Below are positions 1 to 7,749 of a stretch of DNA of 40,842 nucleotides, in pieces. Origin of the DNA: Saprospiraceae bacterium (GTDB taxonomy: Bacteria > Bacteroidota > Bacteroidia > Chitinophagales > Saprospiraceae). The stretch spans positions 1 through 40,842 of the forward strand of contig JANQQI010000134.1 of assembly GCA_028285085.1 (NCBI GenBank), read 5' to 3'. Within the stretch, counting starts at the first letter, position 1. Each line of letters begins with the position of its first letter. Made by a program: the position numbers and the translations under genes. The notes under the pieces were generated by a model. That model was not told the origin of the DNA and did not search any database. It was given only the letters and a program-made list of their open reading frames with translations.

Positions 1-311
1 CTGGTACCGTGACAATACAAGACGAGCTTAGTCGGAGCCTTTAATTCAGTGGGCACCAAAATCGATCCGCTCAAGATAACCGGTTCTCCGTTGAGAACGC
101 TTTGTACCTGAATCCTATAGGCTTTCACACCATATTTTACATACTTGGAGAACGGTTCGTAGGCGGTGTTACCATCGATGATGGGTTTAAGTACCTCAAA
201 TGACATTTGGTATTGCTCGTCGATTTTGTACTCCGCCTCCGCCTCTATATTCTGCCCCATAGCAATCCACGGCATACAAATCAAGAAAGTAGCATATAGG
301 ATTCTTTTCAT
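1..311 (-). CDS. Secreted alpha/beta hydrolase (3' end beyond window)
   Basis: Only the N-terminal 103 residues lie in the window; the gene runs off the left edge. It begins at an ATG (complement of 309-311) with a signal peptide (MKRILYATFLICMPWIAMGQ). A strand-rich segment follows (SGSILVPT, then LVLYCHGT just before the edge). The hydrophobic strand ending in C-H-G-T resembles the oxyanion-hole HG motif that follows beta-strand 3 in alpha/beta hydrolases, so a secreted esterase, lipase or peptidase is likely. The nucleophile elbow is outside the window, so the substrate cannot be judged. It lies upstream of nothing on its strand within the window except the next minus-strand gene, 131 bases away. 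Confidence 0.6.
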   Translation of the reverse strand, partial: MKRILYATFLICMPWIAMGQNIEAEAEYKIDEQYQMSFEVLKPIIDGNTAYEPFSKYVKYGVKAYRIQVQSVLNGEPVILSGSILVPTELKAPTKLVLYCHGT

Positions 312-442
312 TAGTCTTTGATTTTACTGCTCAATATTCGAAATAAACTGAGCAATAATCTACGTATATAATTTTATGACACCTTCAATATATTCTCGGT
401 AGTACATTTCTTCTTACCAATAGTTTTTATCCATCCAAAAAC

Positions 443-1558
443 TCAATCCCCCTTAGGTAGTGCAGGAAATAAATATTTCACCATGATCTGAATAGGCTGA
501 ATTTGGGAAAGCGGGTTATTGTAGGTACCTCCGGTCATCACCACTACCACTTCTTGCTCAGGTAATATCCAAAGGATTTGTCCGCCATTTCCGGTCGCCA
601 CGTAGCCTTTTAAATCAGGCATGCCCTCCGGTCCCTTGTTTATGACCAAAACGCTGTATCCATACCCTAGCTGAAACGGGCCGATTTCTCCGACGTCGAT
701 ATAAGATTTTGCGGTAGCTTGAACCCAATCGCTACTTATGATTTGCCTCCCCTGCCAGATGCCTTGCCTCAAATACAGCTGTCCGATCTTGGCCAGATCT
801 CTTGGTTTGAGGGATAAGCCCGCAGCGGCGCTTATCCAATTATTCTGAGGATGCTTCCACCAGCTATAATCGGTGATTCCGAGGGGTTGAAAAAGATGTT
901 TACCCGCAAAATCATCCACGTTTTCTTTCAGTACATTGTGCAAAGCAATCCCTAGCAAATTAGCATTGCCGCCACTATATTCAAAAGTACTACCAGGCGG
1001 ATGGATCATTTTTTTACTCAATACATACGCTCCCCAGTCATTTGCTTTGAACATTTGCGTTTCATCGTTGAGACTATCGCCGTATAACACATCCGATTCC
1101 CGCCACTCAAGACCCGAAGTCATCGTCATCAAATGTTCGAGAGTAATCTGCGATTTTAAACGGTCCTTATTATTTCGATACTCAGGCGTCAGTTCAAATA
1201 TTGAACGCTTACTACTTTTTATCAATCCCTGATCAACAGCCAGACCGGTTAAAATGGTGGTGATGAATTTAGAAACAGATTTTAGTCGGTGCTTATCATG
1301 ATGTGAAAAACCGCCAGCATATTTTTCAAAAACAATTTTCCCCTTTTTGATTAGAATAACGGAGTGAACTGCATTGAAAGTGGAGTCGATGGCTTTGCTT
1401 AATTGTTGCAAGAGATCAGTATTTAAGCCCGCAGTTTTAGCCGGCTGAACCTCCCAATCGTCATTTAGCTCTAAAGGGACCAGAGGATCATAGAATGACT
1501 GACCAACAATGAGTGTAGGGCAGTAAAAAAGGATGAGTAGTAATGTTAATAGCCTCAT
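443..1558 (-). CDS. Serine beta-lactamase-family hydrolase (class C / PBP-like)
   Basis: Start chosen at the ATG at 1558, because the next residues (MRLLTLLLILFYCPTLIVGQ) form a clean signal peptide; an ATG 30 bases upstream would add charged residues before it. The mature protein has the beta-lactamase/D-Ala-D-Ala-carboxypeptidase fold. Numbered from this start, the SxxK motif is Ser94-Val-Ser-Lys97, the Tyr of the second motif is Tyr194 (YSGGN, with Gly in place of the usual Asn of YxN), and a TGNGG stretch occupies the third-motif position. About 371 residues is normal for the family. Such secreted hydrolases are often esterases or peptidases, not antibiotic resistance enzymes; I infer no resistance. 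Its neighbour is an AraC regulator ending 72 bases upstream on the same strand. Confidence 0.85.
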   Translation of the reverse strand: MRLLTLLLILFYCPTLIVGQSFYDPLVPLELNDDWEVQPAKTAGLNTDLLQQLSKAIDSTFNAVHSVILIKKGKIVFEKYAGGFSHHDKHRLKSVSKFITTILTGLAVDQGLIKSSKRSIFELTPEYRNNKDRLKSQITLEHLMTMTSGLEWRESDVLYGDSLNDETQMFKANDWGAYVLSKKMIHPPGSTFEYSGGNANLLGIALHNVLKENVDDFAGKHLFQPLGITDYSWWKHPQNNWISAAAGLSLKPRDLAKIGQLYLRQGIWQGRQIISSDWVQATAKSYIDVGEIGPFQLGYGYSVLVINKGPEGMPDLKGYVATGNGGQILWILPEQEVVVVMTGGTYNNPLSQIQPIQIMVKYLFPALPKGD

Positions 1559-1630
1559 GTCGTTTTTCTTCCAAAAGAAGGCGATCACAGCGCGGCAATC
1601 GCTTCAAATTAAAATTTGAAACGACTTCAA

Positions 1631-2746
1631 TCATGTATTTTGATCGGGAATTCTTGATGAAATGTATTGTCTTGGCGTGACACCCATATTTTTCTTAAAA
1701 GCCCGGTTAAAAGTGGATTTAGAATTGAATCCGCTATCCAAGGCGAGACTCAATAAGGTATATTTTTCGAAATCAGGAGCATCAACTTTGCTTAGAAAAT
1801 CTTTGATTCGGTATTCGTTGATCAGATCGTTGAAGTTCTTTTTAAAACCTTTATTAATAATGATTGATAATTGATTGGGGTTAATTTGGAGTTTATCCGA
1901 AAAATATCGCATCCTTAATTCGGGATTCTTGAAAACTTCCTCCTCTTCAAGGATTTGGATAATCTGGTTTTGAAAGTGAGAGAGTTCATCCTGATGGATC
2001 GTATTTGGATTAAAAGCGATGATTTTGGGAGAAATAATAAATGCTTTAGGATTAATCAGTCCGTAATATCCCAATCCAATAATGGACAATGATAATAGCA
2101 TCCAAAAGAGGTAGGCAACGGTCATGGATGGTGCTCCAAATTGCACAATCAACCATCCGATATCTCCGTAGCCCAATAGGATCCAAAATAAGCCCGCAAG
2201 GCAAAAAGCAGCTATTAAAATAGAGAGTGTATTTCTTCGATTCAGATAGATTTTATTAAAATCATTCTTTTTAGTCTTACGATATTTCAGGACTAACCTG
2301 GCCGATTGGATTAAATAAAAAGCGGTTTGCCCTACCACTATTATTTGTAAAACCGACGCAAATGCCAATAAGCGTTGGTCTTTGAAAATATCATCAAGCG
2401 AAGATAGATCAACGAGGCTGTGGAAAAGGGCTATCGTAATGAGATAAATGGTGGGTAAAACCAGATGTACTAGAAGTGCCCTATCAAAGCGAAAGTCTTT
2501 ATTAACGATAGAATCTAAATACAAATAAAGTGAGGGGCCAATCATTAAAATTGAAACGAGGTAATAACCCGGATCTAATCCTAACCGTACGTCTGTATTT
2601 AGAAGCAGCTTAAAGGCATAAGCAAGCAAGAGGACACTAAGAAAAAAGCTCGAACGGTTCCCCCGGATAATGGACTTAATTAGCAGCGCCGTGATAACCA
2701 GGCACTGAAAAATGGCAAACCATAAGAAGAGTTGAATAAAATCCAT
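1631..2746 (-). CDS. Membrane-bound AraC-family transcriptional regulator
   Basis: The first ~235 residues hold about seven hydrophobic segments (for example FIQLFLWFAIFQCLVITALL near the N-terminus and a segment ending near GLGYYGLI). The C-terminal ~100 residues form an AraC/XylS DNA-binding domain: two helix-turn-helix units, with the second showing the family signature around LALDSGFNSKSTFNRAFKK followed by GVTPRQYI. This architecture of a multi-pass sensor fused to an AraC domain is common in Bacteroidota and implies a regulator that stays in the inner membrane and senses an unknown signal. It is encoded just upstream of the beta-lactamase-like gene on the same strand (72 bases apart), which is the natural candidate target, though this is inference. 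Confidence 0.85.
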   Translation of the reverse strand: MDFIQLFLWFAIFQCLVITALLIKSIIRGNRSSFFLSVLLLAYAFKLLLNTDVRLGLDPGYYLVSILMIGPSLYLYLDSIVNKDFRFDRALLVHLVLPTIYLITIALFHSLVDLSSLDDIFKDQRLLAFASVLQIIVVGQTAFYLIQSARLVLKYRKTKKNDFNKIYLNRRNTLSILIAAFCLAGLFWILLGYGDIGWLIVQFGAPSMTVAYLFWMLLSLSIIGLGYYGLINPKAFIISPKIIAFNPNTIHQDELSHFQNQIIQILEEEEVFKNPELRMRYFSDKLQINPNQLSIIINKGFKKNFNDLINEYRIKDFLSKVDAPDFEKYTLLSLALDSGFNSKSTFNRAFKKNMGVTPRQYISSRIPDQNT

Positions 2747-2835
2747 AAGGTTTTCACTCTAACTAATTCAGGCCCTATTAATTAATCTGTGTTATTGATA
2801 AGGGTAAAATAAGAAGTAATCCTTAGAACAACACA

Positions 2836-2964
2836 CTAGATTCGACGAACAATGTCAACTTTACAACCAGATGGCATAAGGCGCTCTGTATCGATTAAGT
2901 CAGTTCTCTCAAATAAAGTAGTAAAATGCTTCTCATCATCTTCTTCAAAAATCAATTTTACCAT
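2836..2964 (-). CDS. Possible 42-residue orphan small protein
   Basis: A short reading frame starts at an ATG (complement of 2962-2964) and ends in TAG. It encodes an acidic-then-basic peptide beginning MVKLIFEEDDEKHF and ending KVDIVRRI, with codons that look like those of the neighbouring genes. It sits between an AraC gene (same strand, 90 bases downstream) and the divergent membrane-protein gene at 3006. I recognise no family. It may be a genuine small protein, the remnant of a longer gene, or chance; the frame stays open upstream to 3018 and beyond the start of the divergent gene, which weakens the case. Confidence 0.25.
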   Translation of the reverse strand: MVKLIFEEDDEKHFTTLFERTDLIDTERLMPSGCKVDIVRRI

Positions 2965-3005
2965 CCAATTCACGGAGAATCCCCCGAATCTTGTACATTT
3001 AAGCC

Positions 3006-4226
3006 ATGGAATCGGCATCCTTCGATTGGCAACAGCTTGGTGAACCCTATCTCCTATCCTTTTTTGGGTGGTGGCAATTGGTCAGTTGTGCCTTTGCCTT
3101 TGTAGCGCTGATGGCCATTTGGTGGCACATCGGGCGGCAGAGCCGCGACTTGGGACAAGTTTGGCTGGCACTTTCGGTGCTTTGCTGGAGTATCTCCGGG
3201 GCCATTGAGGTTTATTATGCCCAGCAATTAATGGAAGCACAACAACAACTTTTCGGGCGGTTATCCACCGAGCAAAGCGCGATGGCCCTAGCAGAGGCGA
3301 TGCAAAATCATCCTAGCATCAGTACCTTACCCGGATTATCCGCCGGACGTAGTATGCTATCGTTATTTAATAGCTTGTTTATCTTACTGGCACTTCCTTG
3401 GTTTCGTTACCTACCACCCCGCATCAGCCCCCTGATCAAATCCAAATACTGGTTTTATATTGTCGGGCTGCCTTTTGTGCTCTACCTCTTACCAACGCTG
3501 AGTAAGCTGGTGAGCGGCCGGAGCTACGGTCTCATTAGCGAATTGGATTACTACTATGCTTTGCTCACCTTGGCCTTTTTGGGTTACGTCCTCTGGGAAT
3601 CCTTTCGAAAAAGACGTCTCCCCTTGCTGGCTTGGCTTTCGGTATTTTGCGTCCTACTGACTTTGGTGGCGCAATATTATAAGTTGACCGATTCGTTTTT
3701 TGGTCAAACCCTTCTGGCCGCCATTTTTAAGACTTCCCTTATCATGATCTTCTTTGCCTTGGCGTTGAGCTGGGTAAAGGAATTGGCCGAAACCGTCGCG
3801 CCCGCTTCGGAGCAGCTCCGCCTCCATTTAGCGCGACACAAAGACCAGCAGGGTAAACTCATCAATGAAGTCCAACTCCGTGGTTGGCCCGGTCAACCAG
3901 AATACCGGATAGCACTAAGCCGGGCGCTCTTCGAATTACTATACACCTTTGTCCACCGAAAACTAAACGATGGTGAAGGCTGGCTGGAGATTAAACCCAA
4001 GCAAGCGCCTCGCTCCGGCAAGCAGTATGATATCCGCGATCACAATCAAATCAAACGTCTCCTCCACGCCTTGCTCGACGGCATCTACGGATCCGAAAAT
4101 TGGACCGCCGATCAACAGCAATCATTAAAACAAAACCTATTTGAAATGTCCGAAAAGCGAGAGCGCAAAATTCGGATTCGCCTGTCCGCCGATCAACTCA
4201 GTATTGCTTCCGAGTTGCAGTTTTAA
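3006..4226 (+). CDS. Polytopic membrane protein with C-terminal cytoplasmic domain, unknown function
   Basis: The 406-residue product has about seven hydrophobic segments in its first ~265 residues (around 20-40, 52-70, 118-136, 148-166, 182-200, 208-226 and 236-260), followed by a soluble, charged tail of about 140 residues. The tail contains a helical stretch (ALSRALFELLYTFVHRKL) and a final Lys/Arg-rich part (EMSEKRERKIRIRLSADQL). The layout recalls 7TM sensor proteins whose cytoplasmic output domain is a kinase or DNA-binding unit, but I see no histidine-kinase, GGDEF or helix-turn-helix motif. The ATG is only a dozen bases after a TACATTTA sequence that could be a -7 element. The next gene, the symporter, begins 156 bases downstream. 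Function not assigned. Confidence 0.75.
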   Translation: MESASFDWQQLGEPYLLSFFGWWQLVSCAFAFVALMAIWWHIGRQSRDLGQVWLALSVLCWSISGAIEVYYAQQLMEAQQQLFGRLSTEQSAMALAEAMQNHPSISTLPGLSAGRSMLSLFNSLFILLALPWFRYLPPRISPLIKSKYWFYIVGLPFVLYLLPTLSKLVSGRSYGLISELDYYYALLTLAFLGYVLWESFRKRRLPLLAWLSVFCVLLTLVAQYYKLTDSFFGQTLLAAIFKTSLIMIFFALALSWVKELAETVAPASEQLRLHLARHKDQQGKLINEVQLRGWPGQPEYRIALSRALFELLYTFVHRKLNDGEGWLEIKPKQAPRSGKQYDIRDHNQIKRLLHALLDGIYGSENWTADQQQSLKQNLFEMSEKRERKIRIRLSADQLSIASELQF

Positions 4227-4252
4227 ATCAAAATCGCTCAATTTCTTGCCTT

Positions 4253-4276
4253 TGTCAGTACTGACATCGACTGACA
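4253..4276. promoter_or_regulatory. Palindromic operator-like site upstream of AGCS symporter
   Basis: TGTCAGTACTGACA (4253-4266) is a perfect 14-base palindrome. A third copy of the CTGACA half site follows at 4271-4276, exactly 10 bases (one helical turn) after the one at 4261. Because there is no room for a hairpin loop, protein binding is more likely than a terminator. It lies about 28 bases upstream of a candidate promoter for the symporter gene, a position that would suit an activator. The regulator is not identified. Confidence 0.45.
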
Positions 4277-4303
4277 TTTAGGATTTCCTTCCGACTTTTC
4301 CGG

Positions 4304-4332
4304 TTGCCATCCGGATAAACCCGCTATTCTTG
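4304..4332 (+). promoter_or_regulatory. Candidate promoter of the AGCS symporter gene
   Basis: TTG at 4304-4306 and TATTCTTG at 4325-4332 are separated by 18 bases. This resembles the Bacteroidota sigma-A pattern (TTG/TTTG near -33, TAnnTTTG near -7) with one mismatch in the -7 box. The ATG lies 50 bases downstream. Confidence 0.4.
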
Positions 4333-4382
4333 CCTTCACACAACGGGGGGCCTTCCCGATCGTTCACCAAACCCACTTCATC

Positions 4383-6023
4383 ATGGAATCCATGCTTAAT
4401 ACCCTCAATGGTTACTTAGAATACGTCTTAATGATCACCCTACTTGGTACTGGTCTCTGGCTCACTTTTCGACTAGGTTTTATTCAGGTTCGTCGCTTTT
4501 GGCACGGGGTCAACGTCGTTCGCGGCAAATATGATGATCCTAATGCTACCGGCGATGTCACTCATTTTCAGGCTTTGACGACCGCGTTATCCGCAACGGT
4601 TGGTATCGGTAACATTGCCGGCGTAGCCATTGCAATTCACTGGGGAGGGCCCGGCGCCATTTTCTGGATGTGGATTACAGCCTTTTTAGGGATGGCCACC
4701 AAATTCACCGAAGTGACACTCGCTCAGCGTTTTCGTGTCAAGACTCAAACAAATGATGGCAATTCATCTGGCGTCTCGGGTGGTCCCATGCATTACATCG
4801 AACAGGGTCTGGGTAAAAAATGGCGGCCCGTAGCAATGTTTTTTGCTTTTGCCTTGATTACGATGGCTCTGATCTCTGGTAACGCTGTTCAGGCCAATAC
4901 CTTATCTGATATGGTCAAAACGGTCTTTAACATTCCTGCCTGGTTAACGGGATTGATCTCTGCTGCACTAGTTGGTTTCGTTATTATCGGTGGCATATCA
5001 CGGATTGGTAAAGTCACTAGTATTCTGGCACCAGCGATGGCAACAATCTATGTCCTCGGAGGTGTCTCAGTACTCATCATCAACGCCGAAGCGATTGGGC
5101 CGTCCTTCCGTCTGATCCTTTCGGAGGCTTTTAATCCGACGGCCGGCGTAGCCGGAACCGGGGCGGGCGTCTTTTTGCAAACCCTACTTTGGGGCGTCCG
5201 GCGCGGCCTTTTCTCCAACGAAGCCGGGCAGGGCTCCGCGCCGATTGCCCACTCGGCTGCCCGCACGGAAGAGCCCGTATCGGAAGGAGCCGTCGCGCTT
5301 TTGGAACCCTTCATTGACACCATTATCATTTGCACCATTACCGCTTTGGTCATCATCACTACCGGAGTTTGGTACAAGACTACTCCTACCGAAATCATTT
5401 TAAACTCGGGTGATTTGAGCTATCGTAAGATGCATTCCTCTGGTCATACCACGGCTCTTCCTCCCGAGCAAATTAAGGTCATTGATGGCTTACAGCAAAC
5501 CGATGTTTTACTATCCTGGCATGAGTTTCCACTCCGGCAACTTTTTCTGGATCCCCAGCTGCAACAACGTTTTGAAGGCACAATCGTTACCACTCAAGGA
5601 CTAGCACACGACTTATCTGGTCAGGTATATACCGCGCTATACGCAGAAGCAGTAGAGAATGCTGCTCCGCTCACTTTATGGGCGTATCAACTGGTCTTAG
5701 GTCCGGCAGGCGGTTTTATCGTCGTCTTTTGCGTCATTCTGTTCGCGATTTCGACGGCTATCTCCTGGAGTTACTACGGAGATCGCTGTGCCATTTACCT
5801 TTGGGGAGAACGAGCGATCCTCCCCTACCGAATCACTTATGTTTTGATGCACTTTGTGGGGGCAATTCTGTCATTGAATATCGTCTGGCGACTAGGAGAT
5901 TTGGCAATGTCTCTGGGTACTATACCCAACGTGATGGCCTTAGTTCTACTTTCCGGCTTAACCCATCGATTGGCCAAGACTTATTTTAAAGAAAAGCCTT
6001 ATCAAAAATCATCAAAGGACTAA
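4383..6023 (+). CDS. AGCS-family sodium:amino-acid (alanine/glycine) symporter
   Basis: Inner-membrane transporter of the alanine/glycine:cation symporter family, taking up small neutral amino acids with Na+. Family hallmarks are visible near the N-terminus: the stretch around TALSATVGIGNIAGVA, the GGPGAIFWMW segment and KFTEVTLAQRFR. GLFSNEAGQGSAPIAHSAA lies in the middle, and a conserved FIDTIIICTITALVIITTG helix follows. About ten transmembrane segments are present. Between residues ~328 and ~425 there is an insertion of about 100 mostly hydrophilic residues, where most AGCS proteins have a short loop; it would probably face the periplasm. The insertion explains the length of 546 residues (usual 440-500). 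A palindromic site and promoter-like boxes precede the gene. Confidence 0.93.
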   Translation: MESMLNTLNGYLEYVLMITLLGTGLWLTFRLGFIQVRRFWHGVNVVRGKYDDPNATGDVTHFQALTTALSATVGIGNIAGVAIAIHWGGPGAIFWMWITAFLGMATKFTEVTLAQRFRVKTQTNDGNSSGVSGGPMHYIEQGLGKKWRPVAMFFAFALITMALISGNAVQANTLSDMVKTVFNIPAWLTGLISAALVGFVIIGGISRIGKVTSILAPAMATIYVLGGVSVLIINAEAIGPSFRLILSEAFNPTAGVAGTGAGVFLQTLLWGVRRGLFSNEAGQGSAPIAHSAARTEEPVSEGAVALLEPFIDTIIICTITALVIITTGVWYKTTPTEIILNSGDLSYRKMHSSGHTTALPPEQIKVIDGLQQTDVLLSWHEFPLRQLFLDPQLQQRFEGTIVTTQGLAHDLSGQVYTALYAEAVENAAPLTLWAYQLVLGPAGGFIVVFCVILFAISTAISWSYYGDRCAIYLWGERAILPYRITYVLMHFVGAILSLNIVWRLGDLAMSLGTIPNVMALVLLSGLTHRLAKTYFKEKPYQKSSKD

Positions 6024-6037
6024 TCATTAAAACAAAA

Positions 6038-6067
6038 GGCGGATTTGAATTAAAATCCAAATCCGCC
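6038..6067 (-). terminator. Intrinsic terminator between convergent genes
   Basis: Perfect 10-base inverted repeat (GGCGGATTTG at 6038-6047 and CAAATCCGCC at 6058-6067) with a 10-base loop, between the symporter and M48 protease stop codons. Read on the minus strand, the stem is followed by TTTTGTTTTAATG, so it fits a terminator for the protease gene best; it may also stop the plus-strand transcript. Confidence 0.8.
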
Positions 6068-6106
6068 CCCATAAAATAATAGTGAAATATAACTAGAAAG
6101 TGGTTT

Positions 6107-7579
6107 TTACTTTTTCAGAACCTTAATATACGTTCCATTTTTGACTTGATCATCTAATTGCATACTATTCACGATAGCCAGTTCTTCGAGTCGATCTGTA
6201 GGCACTTTATAGTTGGTCAGTGCCGTACGCAAGGTGGTCGTTGTACCGATTTTTACGACGCGAATACGCTCCGGTTGGACATTAATTTTTGAGGCATCCG
6301 TCAATTGCGCAAAGCCTTGCATCGTATTACGCAAGCTGGAAGCATAAGTCGCAAAATCTACATCCGTTGATAGTCCCAGCAGTTGATAAATATTACCATT
6401 GTACTCATAAAAATAGCTAAGTATTCGCAAAGCCTGAGATTGTTGGCCCGATTGATCCGTTTGAGAAGGTTGATCTGCTTCCACGATGTAGGTATTCAAG
6501 CCATTTACTCTGGCACCGCGTCCATCACGCTGCGTCAACTCATTTTCGGTAATAAAACTTTGCGCCGCTGCCTGAGCACTTTCGCCCTGAACAAGTTTCA
6601 AGATGACCACGGCTTTTCCACTCTCGGGCGCAGAAAGCACTTGCTGCGGTGAATTTTGAGTTTGCCAACCAGACGGAATAGGATATTGGAATTTCAACTC
6701 AGGATGATAAAAACGCCCATTCTCTACATATCCTTGACGTGGGTCTTCCCCGTATACTAGACCATCAATCATCTGCAAATACTGATTGCGATTGATCGCG
6801 TAGTTAGTTTTACTATCCTTCGCCTGCCATTCTTTCGCCATCGCTCCTACTTTTTGGAAACGATCCGCAGGATCCGGGTGAGTCGACATAAAAGTCGGGA
6901 TGCTACCACCGCCTTCTCCTCGCATGCGATTGAGGGTGTTAAAAAAGTTAGCCATTTCTTTAGCGTCATAACCGACCTTGGTAGAGTATTCTACCCCCAA
7001 GCGATCACTTTCGCTCTCGTTATCGCGGCTAAACTTCAAAAACAAAAGTCCGAGCGAATTTTGCGCAATATCTGCATACTGCCGAAAATCCTTAGAAGCA
7101 ATGACGCCCACCACAAAGCCCAGCTGCGCCAACGTTTGCTTAGTTTGTTGCTTAACGGTATGGCGCGCGGTGATGTGCCCAATCTCGTGACCAAGTACCC
7201 CAGCGAATTCCGCCTCATTATTAAAATGGGCCATGATGCCGCGGGTGAAGTAAACATAGCCACCAGGTACCGCAAAAGCGTTGATGACTGGAGAATCAAG
7301 GATTTTAAATTCATAATTCAAATGCGAGCGGTGAGAGATTTTAGCCATCTCCTGCCCTTTGGTATCGATGAATTTCTGCATCTTATCATCTTCGTACAAA
7401 CCGAAACTAGCGACGACCTGTGGATCGTAAGATTTTCCCATCTGGATTTCCTGAGACTCTGAAATCAGGGAAATCTCCCGCTTTCCCGTCACCGGATTTA
7501 CCGCACAGGATGGTGCCAATAGATAGACGAGAGTGAGCGCAAATAAGATTTGTAAAGGGGCAGTGATTTTTCTGTTCAT
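6107..7579 (-). CDS. M48-family zinc metalloprotease lipoprotein with C-terminal LysM-like domain
   Basis: Predicted lipoprotein: hydrophobic leader with lipobox LAPSC, acylated Cys25. The peptidase domain carries the zinc motif HEIGH at residues 131-135 with the third ligand probably Glu188 (ESESD), typical of periplasmic M48 proteases such as BepA, which handle outer-membrane protein quality control. A middle region (about 270-430) contains a beta-rich domain seen in longer M48 proteins of this phylum. The last ~45 residues (TTLRTALTNYKVP...NGTYIKVL) resemble a LysM or LysM-like fold, suggesting contact with peptidoglycan. Length 490 residues is typical of the BepA-like group with extra domains. 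The gene stands alone, separated by 170 bases from the upstream-lying flippase stop and converging on the symporter gene. Confidence 0.9.
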   Translation of the reverse strand: MNRKITAPLQILFALTLVYLLAPSCAVNPVTGKREISLISESQEIQMGKSYDPQVVASFGLYEDDKMQKFIDTKGQEMAKISHRSHLNYEFKILDSPVINAFAVPGGYVYFTRGIMAHFNNEAEFAGVLGHEIGHITARHTVKQQTKQTLAQLGFVVGVIASKDFRQYADIAQNSLGLLFLKFSRDNESESDRLGVEYSTKVGYDAKEMANFFNTLNRMRGEGGGSIPTFMSTHPDPADRFQKVGAMAKEWQAKDSKTNYAINRNQYLQMIDGLVYGEDPRQGYVENGRFYHPELKFQYPIPSGWQTQNSPQQVLSAPESGKAVVILKLVQGESAQAAAQSFITENELTQRDGRGARVNGLNTYIVEADQPSQTDQSGQQSQALRILSYFYEYNGNIYQLLGLSTDVDFATYASSLRNTMQGFAQLTDASKINVQPERIRVVKIGTTTTLRTALTNYKVPTDRLEELAIVNSMQLDDQVKNGTYIKVLKK

Positions 7580-7658
7580 ACTATTCAGTTTGAGTAAAGC
7601 AAGTTGACGGAACGACCGAAAGTCTATTCCATTGCGTCTCTTAGGATTTCGTAATTAT

Positions 7659-7715
7659 AGAGTGTGTTTAAAATTTATTTTGATTTGAAAACCAATAGAA
7701 ATTTAAACATACTCT
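7659..7715 (-). terminator. Long inverted repeat downstream of the flippase gene
   Basis: Arms at 7659-7672 (AGAGTGTGTTTAAA) and 7702-7715 (TTTAAACATACTCT) pair over 14 bases with one G-T wobble around a 29-base AT-rich loop. It lies just past the flippase stop on that strand, so it may end or stabilise the three-gene transcript. No clear T-run follows, so intrinsic termination is uncertain. Confidence 0.4.
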
Positions 7716-7749
7716 AAGTTGGAGACAAGTTACAAAAATGTTATATAAG

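Noticed and set aside
443-1558. Antibiotic-resistance beta-lactamase
   Set aside because: The fold is right, but the second motif is YSG instead of YxN and such secreted homologues are mostly esterases or peptidases; resistance cannot be claimed.
6854-7462. Plus-strand 202-residue frame inside the M48 protease gene
   Set aside because: Antisense to a clear protease with its HEIGH motif; the translated product has no domain.
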